A stretch of DNA of 64,000 nucleotides from Semisulcospira habei (taxonomy: Eukaryota; Mollusca; Gastropoda; Semisulcospiridae): NCBI GenBank assembly GCA_036245525.1, contig BTPG01000003.1, positions 159,987,486 to 160,051,485 of the forward strand, written 5' to 3'. The notes beneath the pieces are model-generated. The model did no database searches, was not told the DNA's origin, and saw only the letters and a program-made list of their open reading frames with translations. Made by a program: the position numbers and the translations under genes. Positions 33,101 to 47,200 of this stretch are shown here, piece by piece (within the stretch, counting starts at the first letter, position 1; each line of letters opens with the position of its first letter).

Positions 33101-36100
33101 TCTCAAATTCTAACTTCATATACCATGTATTCACAAGCAACACATCTTGAATGAGTAAATGTATGTGGCAATTAAAGTATTGCTAGAGGATTTGCAGGCC
33201 AATCCAACACACATACCTCCTGATTTGCCAGCTGATCTTTTTGCAGCTGTTTTTCTTCTTGTGCAGTGTCCAGACTGAGCTGCAATTCTGAAAAGACAAA
33301 AACTCTTGGTTGTTATAATAAAGTTACACAATAATCACAATGTTGTGAAGGACAAGAATCATTAAAAGCACAATCATGACTTGGAGGTAAGTATTTTTAG
33401 GTGTATTTATTTTGAAACGCTCAGTCAACACATGGGCTGCGTGTTTCATATGAGAGTCATTCCACACTGATGATGACTTTTTAGGGGGCTCTCACTTAAC
33501 AGCATTTCTCATCCAAAAGAAACGACCAACTGCACTCAGAACCATTGCTGGGATTATACAGATGTTGATTAAGCAGGTCAAGCAAAGAAACTGTTAAAAG
33601 TTAAGTCTACTATTAACTATGAATGAAAAAAGAGCGAAATTCAACTCAAAATGGCTGCGCAAAACAGGAACGCCGAAAGGAGGCAACTTTGGTGGCTACT
33701 TGAGAGGTTTCTGTTACGTAAATTAACCTTTTAACTGCACAGTGTTATGAAACTGTTGTTGTTTTTCTTTGATATTTCTGAAATCTTTTATTTCAGTAAA
33801 GGGATTTTGTAAAATTTTTCGTTTTCAAAGAGCGTAACTGCGTAACAAGCGGCGTCACACGTCTCCGGACATACAAAATAAACTACAAGTCATTCTTGCT
33901 GGTCACAGAACAAACAAAGCCACGAAAATCACTAACATATTAAAAAACTAAAGTTGTACAACTACACACATTGAATGTATATGCACAGAATAAAGAGATG
34001 ACCGGCTTCTAAGTTATGGTGTCGCAGATGTTACACAGTTACGCTGTATTTTTCAAAATGAAACAATGACGAAACCGTCGTCTGCTGAGCGGGAAGCCTT
34101 CATCCACAACAAGGGTACATATTAGCACATGATTTGATGACGTTTCGCCCAAGGTTTCCATATATGGAAGTGTGTACACAACAATAAAGTGTGACGTGTC
34201 ACACATGCAACACGCGGTTACACAGTTACGCACAAAGTGAGACTTGAGGTGGTGAACGTGAAATGGTACCAAATCCTGGAATATACGACATCATTGGAAG
34301 AAAAGGTAAGCGGAACTGATCATATTATTCTCCTATCTACTATTTTACATGGTTATCTGCATGTTTTATTTCGTGATTGTAGAGAAATACCTAGTTTAAA
34401 TGACGCGATGCATTGACTATGCTGGTGTCGCATGTTACGCAGTGCACAGAACTGCTTGTTTTCACGAAGAATAATGCTTTAGATACCTTTTGGGGGGCGT
34501 TTATCAGAGAAACCTTATCGTTTAAGCTGTTTTCAAGTTGCAAAATCTGTGTAAAAGCATGTTACTTCATAAAAATCTAACATGCGTAACTGCATTACAC
34601 TTTTCACGAGTCGCATGTAATGCAGTTACCTGAAGATGATGTAGCATGTTATGTTGTTACTATGTAACACAAAAAAGAACGTTTTTCACATATGTTTACT
34701 TTGCATTGACCTTACCTTTATCCATAGCACGAATTTTGATTAAGTGTAAACATTCTAGCGTTTTTAATAATCTTTTCCTGGTGTTTATCACATAAAAACT
34801 TAAAAAGCCTTTTCTTCCCAGATTTTGGAGACTAATGGTGATGAAGCGCTGGTGAAGTTCTTAAAGGTTCATGAGAGGTAGTACACATTTCCCCCATGTT
34901 GAAGACATTATCATGGGTCTCTGTGGAGGATGTCACGCTTTTGGATCCGCCCACCATCAACGTCCGTGGACAACACTTCTTTTCATAAATTTTGTTGGGG
35001 TTGTCAGGATGCTTCAGGATTTTGGTGGTGGTGGGGAGGGGTGTATGGAATAAATACATGAATGTCAGAAATAAATGATTTCCACTGTCCCAAGTATTTT
35101 GCATTTGTTGAGTTCTTAAATCTTGCCCCTGAGGATGGATGTATGTTTGTGTCGCATGTTACACAGTTACAGATCAGTGTTGATGTTGTATAACATCAAA
35201 GCAAGTACAAGTTTTTGTCTCTTTTACCTTTAGCATCATCATTGACCACTGAAAGTACATTTTATGTTAAATATTTGTTTCATATTTGTTGACCCTAAAG
35301 TTTGAAACAAAAACGTTTTATAATGGGAGTGTAACTGTGTTATGGTGTCGCGAACAAAAACTATACCTCTTTCCAACAAAAATTGCATCTAATAACTCAA
35401 GAATTGTTTTTTTACCTTCTCCTTGATGTGTTCAAGTAAGCCATGATTGATAAGACATTTTGTATGATTTGTACATTGCTCACAGCTGAATTTCTGTCAC
35501 GGTGTAACACAGTTACTTTGTAGTTTGTGTCCCATGTTACACAGTTACAGATTAGTATTGATGTTGTATAACATCAAAGCAAGTACAAGTTTTTGTCTCT
35601 TTTACCTTTAGCATCGTCATTGACCACTGAAACTACTGAAAGTAAATATGTTACATATTTGTTTCATATTTTTTTACCCTAAAGTTTGAAACAAAAACGT
35701 TTTAGTATGGGGGTGTAACTGTGTTACGGTGTCGCGAAGAAAAAATATACCTCTTTCCAAAACAAATTGCATCTAATAACTCAAGAATTGTTTTTTACCT
35801 TTCTCCTTGTTGTGTTCAAGTAAGCCATGACTGATAAGACATTTTGCATGATTTGTACATTGCTCACAGCTGAATTTCTGTCACAGTGTAACGCAGTTAC
35901 ACTGCAGCGACATATTTCATATTTACCTGTCTATTGGCAGTTTGGTATGTTGGTCTGTTTTCTTTTTACAGGTTATAAACTACACATATTAACACAATAA
36001 TTAACAATGGTGCTAACATTTAAAGTTGAATTTGTTTTTTTAGCAGTGATTCCCCCTTTTAGTCATCATTAGTGTGGAATGACTCATGAACTAAGGACAT

Positions 36101-39100
36101 TACAGTACTACTGCTAAGGACATTACAGTACTGCTACCCAACCACCTCTTCCCCAAAAATTATACTGAGGAGCAAAAGAAATGCGACATTTTTGAAATTA
36201 TCGAAAACATTTCAGTGTTTCCGATGATTCCAAATGTTGCATTTCTTTTGCGTGTCAGTATGAATTGTGGCTGTACCTTTCAACCGTTCCAAGAGGTCCT
36301 CAATTCTTCTCTGTGGATTCAGTGTAGAACTGAGAGCAGCTGTTGCTGAAACAAAAAAATACCCCATAGAATCTAATTTCACATGCACGTATGTAAACAG
36401 TACAACAGTATGAGCACTACCTCACAACACTGCGTCCGATCGAGTATTATCCCCCAAGACTTTATCTTCAAAATACACTCCCTGATCAGACTGGAGTGGC
36501 AACAAGAACCACTGGCAAAGCCAAACTCATTATACACAAATTTTGTCTTCAACTGTAAAAATTATAAATGCACAAAAAGTCCCCATAAACGAACACCTGC
36601 TAAGTACTTTCAGTACTCAGGAGACACAACTCTCAACGTCAGTGTATTACATCTGTTTACCAGCAAAACATGATTTTCGATTTGTCAGAACTTCAGTTGA
36701 AGGTACTAACTTACCACATTTTGGGTTCGATTTTTTTTTTTGTTGTTGGGGGGGGGGGATATGAACCATAACGCAGGCACATATTTTGTTTTCCAGTTTC
36801 TTTTGTTGTGCATAATTTCGACTATACTCTGTGCAGCCTATGTAGGACCGACACTTGGAATTTTCTATCATTGATATTATCTAACTTATACAATTGTTTA
36901 GTTCTGTATAAAATTGGTACCAACTATCACATAACTACATACAGTTTCTCTTGATATGTACCCCCTAAACTGTTTATTTATAATCATTTTTTTGTGATGA
37001 AGGTGTTTGTACTGAGAAATGTGATTGGCCAAAGATGTATTTGGGGGAAAACGTTTTGTTCAGGGACTACATCGTGATTGTAACATGTGAGAAGTTGAGT
37101 TGACTTATCACGTTACCACAATGGTAACATATTAAAAGTAGACTCCAGCTGCCTTGAGAATGGGCAACCATAGGGAAAAAAAGGTGAATACAGCTAGGCC
37201 AATGAGAAACAATGTAAGGACTAAAAGAGTATGAAAGAAGACAGACTATCTTATCTATTTTATTGTGAGGACATGTTTTCATACCTGAAGCCTGAGCCTC
37301 ATCATCAGCCTGCCCTTCAACTTCCCGCTTCTCTTCCCTGTAAATAAGAGGAGAAATAAAGTTGCAGTTTCATGCAAATTTCTGTCACCTATAAACTTAA
37401 AGTTCCATTAACCATTTGGCTGTCGGTAGTGCTTTTTGTCACAATGATTCCTGCAGAAATCATTGTGACAAAACCACTACCGACAGCCAAACGGTTAATG
37501 ATACTTCTACCATATGAAACTACAGATTCCGAAGAATTACATCACACGACTGTCTCAAAATAACATTTTTTATTTGTCACCCTTTTTGTCAGGTCAGATC
37601 ACAATTAAAAAAAGATTTTCAAAAGAAATTTGATAATATTTAAACACACCCAACATCCTCACTGCCAGCAGGAGACTCTCGCCCTCTCAACCTTTCCGTC
37701 TCATCTCGTAAACTGGACAGTTCTCGCTCATACTTCTCAATCGTTGCTGAAACACAGTTAACATGTAGCATTATATAATATGAACAACACTTTCAAATTC
37801 TTAAAATTATGACATGCAGATGCCAATGTAGCTAATCACTTCCAGCTGAAGGCATAGATTCTCACACAACCAACCAACCAAGCAATGAATGACCCTGTCT
37901 CACTGCATCATTTGCATGCCTTGTCCAGCTGAGCCTGCACAGCCTGGACCACTTCTGTGGTCCTAAAGATTAGTCCATCGTCAGCAAGAGTGAGGACATT
38001 TGCCAGACTATTACTATTCAGGTTTGCAAGGCCCTTGGTGTATATAATGAACACCACAGGTGATACTGGAAACCCCTGTGGCAGGCCCATGGACAGCTGT
38101 TTTGGCTAAGAGTTCCAGTTTCCCATTTTTATGACAATGGTTCTTTGTGTGAGTGATGCAGTGACCCACCGCGTGACTGCTTTGCTAACTCTGTACTGCA
38201 GTAGCAGGTCGACTAGCAGTTAATACTGCACACAATTGTATGCATTTTCCAAGTCTAGTACAAATGCAGCCATTTTCCCATGTGCTCTTCCAAGTCTGAA
38301 ACCACCTTGGTTGGGTGGCAACACCCCCCTGTCTTCTAGGTCTCTTGCAAGCTTCCTGGCAATGATGCGTTCGCTAAATTCCCCAAAGTGTTTTGCAAGC
38401 AAAGTTGACTGTACATGTGTGTGGTCGTCTCAGGGCCTGGGGCCCAAGGGTACAAACTCAGAGACAAGCACCCAATACCCATATCCCTGACATCTCCATA
38501 GTGAAGGAATGCTTACCTGTGAGATTTTTCTGCAGAGCAGCGTTTTGTGCCTGCAAGTGTTGCACCTCATCATCCGCACCTGGGGACCTTTCACCTTTTG
38601 TTGACACCATGTCCCCTTCCCTGCCTGCCGCCTTCAGTTCTGAGCATTCTTTCTCCAGTTGCTCATTGGAAGCTACCAACTGAAACAAGGAAATTGCCAT
38701 GTTGTACTTTACAACAAAAGCACTTTCAACAACATTTATAATTCTTCTTTACTTACTTCCTCTCTTAATTAATTTTACTCAATTAGCTCTAAACTTTTCC
38801 ATTTCTTTTATGTGTATACTTTTATACTTTGTCGTGCTTCTTCTTTTCTTTTTCCTTTTTTTTTTCTTCAGGAAGGGCATGGGGGGAGGGGGGGGGAGGG
38901 GAGGGGGGGAGGTGTGGCTGGGTAGGTCGGAGGTGAGAAACTGGAGTGGTACTTGATATGAGTAAACAACCAGTATTGTGTCCAACAAATAAAAGAAAGG
39001 CTTAGAAAGCTTAGCTGACAGCTGTAAATCTATAACATTATTACATACAATACATTCATGGACACTAGCAGAGACAAGCTTGAGAGAAGTCATCCAACAC

Positions 39101-42100
39101 GAAAAAAAAATGCAATAAACACAAACAAGTATGAGAAACAATTAACTCATTCGAAACAGGTCGCATCTGGATATACGACTACAGCCGCATATCAGGATGT
39201 GACCCGTCTCAAATGAGTCAGTCTATAGTTCCTCTTGTCTACATAGTGAATGATAAAAGAGATGCAAACCATGGACAATTCTGTCATAAGAGTTTGATTC
39301 TGAAGTCGGAATTCTTCCTCCTGACTCAGCAGTTTGCGCTGCAGGGAGTCATTTTCCTGCAGCAATAGCTCCGTTTCCTAAGCAAACACAAATAATGCAC
39401 GACAGTGACCAACTGCTTTTGTTAAAGACATACACCAACACACGTATAAGTCACACAATCACTTGTAAAGTCTGTCAAACATTGGAAATCCCACGAAAGA
39501 AAGACACTTAGAAAGAACAATCACACCACAACTGTGTTGTAATTATTTGTCCTTTCTAAGCATGCTTCTTTCTTTGTGCAGATTTTATTTTCATCTTATG
39601 CACTTGGCAGTCACCTTCTAGGTCAGGGCTTGTATGCACGTAAATTCGCGAATAAGTCCTCTCCAGGCAGATAGGTGAAATTTTTTCCTATGCACGTTGC
39701 AGTGGAGAGGCTATCAGCCGACGTCAAAAGTGAATAAAGTTAAGAGCCCTATCCGCAGATAAATATGGCGGCCTTTATGATTTTCGAAATCTGACAGACG
39801 ACAACGTGTGTAGAGATGTGTTTGACATCACACACTATACGGTGCAATGGCCTGTTCATCGACTGGCACGGTACACACTTGAGCGACACAAGTCAGTCTG
39901 AATTTTTATGTCTAGTAAATGTGTTTCGAGGAAATTTTGCTTTGAATCATCAGTGGACCAAACCATAGAGATAATTACTTTGTTCAGCATTGTGCTGCGT
40001 TAGACCTTTTACTTGATTTCACTTTTTAAATTTTATTTTTTATTTTTTTGTTGTGCCCTTCAACCACTTGTAATGCGCATCCACTCCATACTAGCAGCAT
40101 GCTCAGGGCGCAAAAAAAAATAAATAAATAAATAAATAAAAACAACACACGCAACTTCTGGTGCACAGTAGTGCTAGAATTAAAAGTCAAGAAAAAGTTG
40201 AGTTTTGAGGTGCCTCCTGAAGGTGCCAATGCAGTCAATGTCCCTCAAGCATTGTGGTAGTCCATTCCACAACCTAGGTCTGCAGTGTGAAAATGCCCGG
40301 AAACCAAGTCGCTTCTTTGTGTGGCTTTCCACACTTGGGGTGCAGAGTTTGGACCAGACAGCAGAACAGAGCTGCCTCTATTTCAGTTTTGATGAGATCA
40401 GCATGTCTCCAGCAAATCTAGGAGCTTGCAAAACTCCCACATGGCGAAAAAAGAACTGCCAGAAGCAAGGGAAACTGAAAGCAGCAGAGTGGTTTTCCCC
40501 AGCACTCTATAAATTACCCGTCCTATCCACCCAAGTATTCGCAGAAAGCTATTCAGAAGTGGATAACGGCTCCTGCATACAAAAATGGGATAAGAGATAT
40601 TCGTGAATAAGATTCGAATAGCTTTCTCCAGATTAGGCCTATTCGGAAATAGGCTATCCAAATTTATGTGCATGCAGGCCCAAATCTGGATTTCATGTTT
40701 TATCTTACACTGAAAAAAAGATGAGGATTTCACCCCAAAGTCTACCGTATTGTTTGGAGCAAACATGCGCTTTTCTTTTAGGAACATTCATAGTTGTTCA
40801 TATGTTTAAGCTTATCCTTCTGATCCATTTCCCTCCTCTCTAAGCTATCCTCTGATAACACACACGCCGGCGCACACAAATAAAGACTGACATACAGTGC
40901 TTCCCGCCATCAGTATGCTCTGTGGGCTGGAGTAGTGACAGAAATTCTGAAGAAGAAGAATAGCATGAGCAGCAAAATGATGTCACTATAAGCTTCACAT
41001 CATGGCATCGCTGGTCTCACGATGCTGTGTACACTGTGACGAATTTGATGTTTCACGTCACTCATCCGAAAGGCACGCTCTTCCAGAGCTGACCGTTTTG
41101 TTCTAAACAGCCTTTTCCAGGGCTGACTGTTTGATCGGAGTAAATGGTGGCTCCAAAACTTTAAAAAATGAATTAATTATAAATGAAATAGTTGTTGAAA
41201 AGGTACAACGCTGGATTACAAACTTATTCGTCTGACAGCAACAAGACTCAGGACGTGCCTGCACTGCTTGTGAAAAAAAAAATAAACAGAATATTGAAGG
41301 TATGTCGCCAGCTGGTCTAATATGCTAAATAAACCTAAGACCATTTAGCAACACTCATCCAATATCAAGAGCTATAGGCAGCGCAGACAGTAGGGAGAGT
41401 TTAAAAAAGGAAAATACAGGTGAATGGACCAAGGGTAGACAGAAACACATGCCCCAGAATAGAGGGGAAACCCACCCTGTGGGGCTGACCAGGGTGACCC
41501 TGGAAACTAAAACGTAGTTAACCCCACCCAAGTCCCCCAGGGCAGACCCGGGTGGGGGCAATATGTTTGGAGGCTCTCTTAGCCACCCACTTAATAAAGT
41601 ATTTTGCCAAGTGTCAAGTTTGTGCGTACAGTAATATCGGAGATTCTCATGTTTACATACATACACACATACACACACACACATACATACATACGTACAT
41701 ACGGCGCTTCAAGCCAAAAACAACGTTCAACAGCAAGGTTAGAGTGGCTAGATGTGACGTAATTTTTATCTAGTTACTTCTTTACCAGACCATGAGCCCA
41801 GTCTGCCTGTTATGTCCTACAGTCCTTTGCATTCTAAGGAACGCGTTCCGACCAGCCCCATCCTAAAGTCTACCGTATTTTCAATACGGTAGACAAAAAG
41901 CAGAAATTTTGTTGACAAAAAATCAGTCTTCACATCTGATGTGACAAGAAGATCCAAGTTTTGGTACCACTGAACTATCATCATCAGCTCTTCTCAAGGA
42001 CACAGCATTTCAACTGAGCTGCATTATCACCGTATTAGCTATTTACATCCACTGTAGACACTGTGTTATAGCTCTTTGCCTATTATCAGCTGAAGAGTCC

Positions 42101-44173
42101 GTCACCAGAATATGCTTAGCTCATAACATGCATGTTGGCACATGTTGCTCACAGTATAGTACATGTGCTTTGCTAATCTTTTTAGTGCTTATACAATAGT
42201 GGATGCAGGACATGTGCGCTGCATGCAAAAATGAATGTTCCCATTCAAATCGTGTTTGAACGTGTTTCTAAGTTGGGTCGCTTCCAAAGGCGACTTTTCA
42301 GTTGGCAGTTTCAATTGCTGTAGGTTTGTCGCAGCATGACAGACAGATGAAATTCTTAGACTACTTAGAGGAAGTTTCTTGCGAGGTAGTCTCTGATGAT
42401 AAAGAATTTGTTGGTTTTAGTTAAGAAGAACTGACTGGAAGCTATTTCGGAGTTGGAAATCAAAGGGTGCAGTGAAACAAGAACACAGAAATGACCATTT
42501 TTGCAGCATTTTTAATTTCTTCTACTATTGTTTGCATGTACAGTGTATGTTGGCCATTGTGGACATTTACCATGCTTCGGACACAAGTTTAACATCAAAT
42601 TGACAAGAGGATTTTGCTTTTTATCTTTGGTTATTTTAGAACCTCTTTTGAAATGGGCCTCAGTGTTTTCTTTCTGACAGAAAATGAGCACAGCAAATGA
42701 CAACAAAGTATCCTAATGAACAATAGGTTGACATTGTCAATTTCATATTCACGTTATTAAGAACACTGTCATCCGCAACACCACCAAAATCATGGTATGT
42801 ATTTTCTTTCAATTTGATTTTTTTTTAAAAGCTTTAAAATAGGGTATGCAAATTTTTCAAACCCATTTCAAAATTGTGCACATCACGGTGCAAATAAGTT
42901 AAGAGAATGTGTGTGTGTGTGAGGCACTTTTAAAAGTAAAATTAGATAAGTATATGTTACCTTTGCCTTCTTGCTTTTGCTGATTGCCTAAAACAAAGAA
43001 GAAGAGAGAAGAGAAATTTTATCCCATGAAAGCATGAAAGCTGCCATCAATCACAAAGCCAAAACAATATGACGTTAAGCAGTTGTCATTCGCACCTTGG
43101 TTCATAGGTCTTAAAAATAAAAGCATAGAATTTTACAATAATAATTTAGTGTGTGTGCTGGTCTGTGACTTTGGATGTTACAACATCACAAATCAGCACA
43201 CACATTCCTCCACCAACTCAGCAAAACAGGTTCATTAACATTTAGTAACAAATTAATATACAGTCAGCAAATTACCAACCTTATTAGCTTTGACAAGTTC
43301 TCTATCCAATGCCTCATTTTTCTCTTGCAACTCAGAAAGTTCTGGAAAAAAACAAATCATAAACATCATATTTGGATACTAGCAAGAAATTATATATATA
43401 TGATAACAAACAGACTGGTCCACATAGGTTCATGAATAAAATATGGATGATACTTGCACCAGCCACGTGCTAAAATTCAATTAAAGCGATCTATTCCAGG
43501 TCTGGCTCTGGTTCGTGAAATTTGTGAAACAACAGGTTCTCAATGTTGTCTTGCATCAACATAGACATTTCTACTCTTCCTTTTACAATCGACATGAGTA
43601 AGAGAGGTTCTTACTGCCCCTTGTGTGCATTGGTGGAACGTTCTGTATGTACAAAGGAGATGAGTTGAAAAATCTTGAATTTTGCAAAATTCAAACTTCA
43701 TACATTAAGTTAGCTCTTTGTCCAAAATTATTAAAGTCACATTCAGAACAATGTTCAACCCTTCAAGTATTGCCTAGAGCACTGAGCAGGTCCCTTTAAG
43801 ATTGAAGTCTCAAGCGGATCTATACACATCCACACCATAATCCCGCATAAAGTTTAAGATAGTGACCCTTGCATACCGCCACTTTGATGGCAGTCTTCCG
43901 TCATACCTTTCCTCTAGTCTAATTACTTACCAGCCCTCTGACTCACTGCGTTCATCGGGAGAGAAACTTCTACAAGTTCAAAAATGCCATCTCAAATCTG
44001 CTGGTGAACGCTCTTTCAGATGTACTGCTCCTTTACTTTGGAATTCCTTACCGACTGAGCTGAGAAATGCCTCCAAACTTACGCAGTTCAATTTCAAAGC
44101 AAAGTTAAAAACTTACTTTTTCTCGCAGACTGTCATGTAATCTCTACGGTATTTCTGTACACACCCCCTGCAG

Positions 44174-44250
<77 letters not shown>

Positions 44251-47200
44251 TTTCCGCCTGCGCATTGAGTTATATTTTAATATGAGAAATGTGCTATATA
44301 AATACCAAGACTATTATTAATACCAGTAGTCTCTAGTAATTAAACTAAGGCAAACACACTGGCACATTTTGTGTCTGATTGCAAAAAGGGATGACATGCA
44401 CTGTTTAGCTCACAATAAAATTACAGATTATCCACTTCATTGTTGAGAAGGGAATAAACATCACCCAACCGTGAGAGGTATAGATCTTCATGAGCCCAGC
44501 CCACAACCAATTTGTACCAATAATGTTCCGTTCATGGATAGGGATCTTTGACATTGAAGTTACAATCATTTCAAAAACACAATCTGCATCCTCTGGCAGT
44601 GAAGGGATTAACCCATTTAGCCCCAACGCCCAACAGCAGGAGATGGATTGACCACGATAAATCCAGGGTAGTGCCAGATTAGTTTGCCACCTGATAGCAC
44701 CAAGCTAATCTGGCACTGTCCTTGAATTAACATGGTCCTGCAACTGGTACCTAGCAATAAGGTGATTACAGCCCTGAAAATGGCGAGTAATTTACTCGCC
44801 ATGGCGAGTGAATTTTTTATTTGGCGAGTAAAAAAAAATACTCACTCGCCAAATGCGAGTGCGCTCGTGCGTTTTTCAATCCAACGGCTAACCGCCAGCC
44901 GAACATCAGGTACGCCAGCGCGTGACCTGACCGCACCGCGAGTCGCCTACATCACTTTGCGGCAGTAGCTGAACACGTCACTCGAACTGTGCGTACCATA
45001 ACAGTGGTCGGTGACAGTTATTTTTAGTGACGAATTGGTTCGTTTAGCGGCGCGCTCAGTCGCGGCTGCGTTCAGAATCGACCCGACGCCTGCGTCCGTG
45101 CGAGTGTCACAGGGCGGGCAAACTGTTAGTTTATGTGTGGTGTCAGCATGTTATTACAAAGTGCGCGCTACATGTTGAACGCGGTACTTGCTGTGACGTC
45201 ACCGTACATACTATTATGGGATACGGCATCGTGCGTTTCGCTTTCGATCTAGAACGAAGTTGTACATCAGTGGCGGAGAAAAAGCAAAGGAAGAGCTGGA
45301 ATGCTTCGGATTCTTTAATCCGGCACTGTCTGATCTTGATAATCGCTAAGAAGAAAGTTGCACTTCGACATCGTCATCTCCATCGACAAGCGACAGTACC
45401 AGAAATGCTACCCCTGGGCTGTGTGTGGCACCGCCGCTACGACACAGTTTTCAGAGTCCATGGCTGTGCTGAGTGTATTTCCATGGCTAAAGCTCGACGG
45501 CACTCGAATGGCATGCGCAATGTGCACTGAGGCAAACTCAAAAAGCAAGTCCGACAGAAATTTGAACAGAAATAAGTTTGTCAGTTTTTTTTTAATCGTG
45601 GTCGAGCCATCTTCTGGTACACAGTTATTAGGCAAACATTGGAGAAACACGTCTCAGTTCTGAGTGGTTAAACGGGTTGAAACTAACTTTGAAGTACATC
45701 AGTTTACACACACACACACACACAGCACATGACACACATACACACACACACACACACACACAGAGTTTAGACAAGTCACACTTCGGTTGTCAATCTGCCG
45801 CGTTCAGCAGAAAACGCTATATTCTCTGTTACAATACATTATCAAACGATCATACAAATAAATAAATAGAGATCTTTTTTTCTGTGTGTGAGAGAGCTAG
45901 GGAGACAGGCTTTTGCGCGATAGCTCACCAGTTAAAGAATCAGATCATGGAAAGGACACACACACACTGTCACAACACATTTAAAGAGGAGAGAGCGAAA
46001 TGAGATAATTTATTTTAATGATTGATTGATTGTACATTGTTTATCGTCCCGACAGCAACAAGGCTTTCTCAGGACGTGCCTGCACTGCTTGTGAAAAAAA
46101 AAAAGAAACAGAATATTGAATTATGTCGCCAGCCGGTCCAATACGTTAAATAAACCTACGCCATGGGGCCTAAATAAAGCTAAGACCATTTAGCATCACA
46201 CATCCAATATCAAGAGCTACAGGCAGTGCAGACAGTTGGGAGAGTTTTAAAAAGAGAAATACAGGTGAATGGACCAAGGGTAGACAGAAACGCATGCCCC
46301 AGAAAAAACACACCCTGTCTGTGGGGCTGACCAGGTTGACCCTGGGAACTAAAATGTAGTTAATCCCACCCAAGTCCCCCAGGGCAGACCCGGGTGTGGG
46401 TAATTTATTTTAAGGAACATACAGATGATGCAGTTTTTCTTAAATAAATCTGCGGACCCTCTATAATGCTAGTCTGGGGGTCTGTGTACCCTCTATAATT
46501 TATACCTGGGATAACCTGTTGTGCAAACAGAAGCCCAGCTCTACTTACAAAATATAAATAAATAAAAAATCCCACCACAGTTCACATGGGGATTTTGTCA
46601 GTTATTTCTCCACTTGATACTTTCAAAAGCCTGAAGTCAGGACATAAACATTAACTTGGTTATGATTGTCTGTTCAAATATTTGTTTTCAATGCCTCTGG
46701 GCAGAAAACAGTCTCTAACATTGGGCGTCAAACACTTGTGGTACATTATATTGTTGAGTTGGGGGGCTATTTTCAGTAGTAAAATTTTCAGTTTTGGCTA
46801 GTAACATTTTCAGTTTGGCTAGTAAAACTTGCAAGTCACTAGCCAAAGGCTGGTGGGCAAAATTTTAGACTTTCAGGGCTGGTGATACTTTCAAAATTTG
46901 GGAAGCGGCCATGGGGTTAAATGGATTAAACTTAAAGCAACGTGAGGTACATGAACTTCCAATAATAATAAAATGCCATGCAACCCCATTTTTGTGTACT
47001 ACAGATTTGCAGTCTCTTCAAAGTAGGTTATTTGTCCACTAAAAAGGTGTCAGGATCCAATCGTTGTAATAACTAATATCAGACTTGCTGATTATTCCAA
47101 GTTGTTGACTAAAATAATAAATATACAACCCATGTGTGTGTTAAGTGAGTGAGTGAGTGTGTGTGGTGGATCCAATAGAGGTTCAAAATCAAATGGGTGG

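Larger units (their letters stand above)
44769..46881 (+). mobile_element. hAT-like DNA transposon remnant inside a MITE
   Basis: TIRs CAGCCCTGAAA / TTTCAGGGCTG, with an imperfect 8-bp flank duplication (GGTGATTA and GGTGATAC). A frame at 45358-45600 reads [19 protein letters not shown], resembling the WLxxD..MxCxxC zinc finger at the N-terminus of many hAT transposases. A (CA)n tract and a ~350-bp interspersed repeat lie inside. No DDE domain remains. Confidence 0.6.
44608..46929. repeat. TTAA MITE family 1, sixth copy, split
   Basis: TTAACCCATTTAGCCCC at 44608 and GGGGTTAAATGGATTAA ending at 46929 are the two ends of one MITE, separated by the hAT-like insertion at 44769-46881. Confidence 0.72.

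Noticed and set aside
34832..35104. 90-codon frame in the TIR element as a possible transposase remnant
   Set aside because: No zinc finger or DDE-type motif could be recognised and it is not kept in the neighbouring duplicated blocks.
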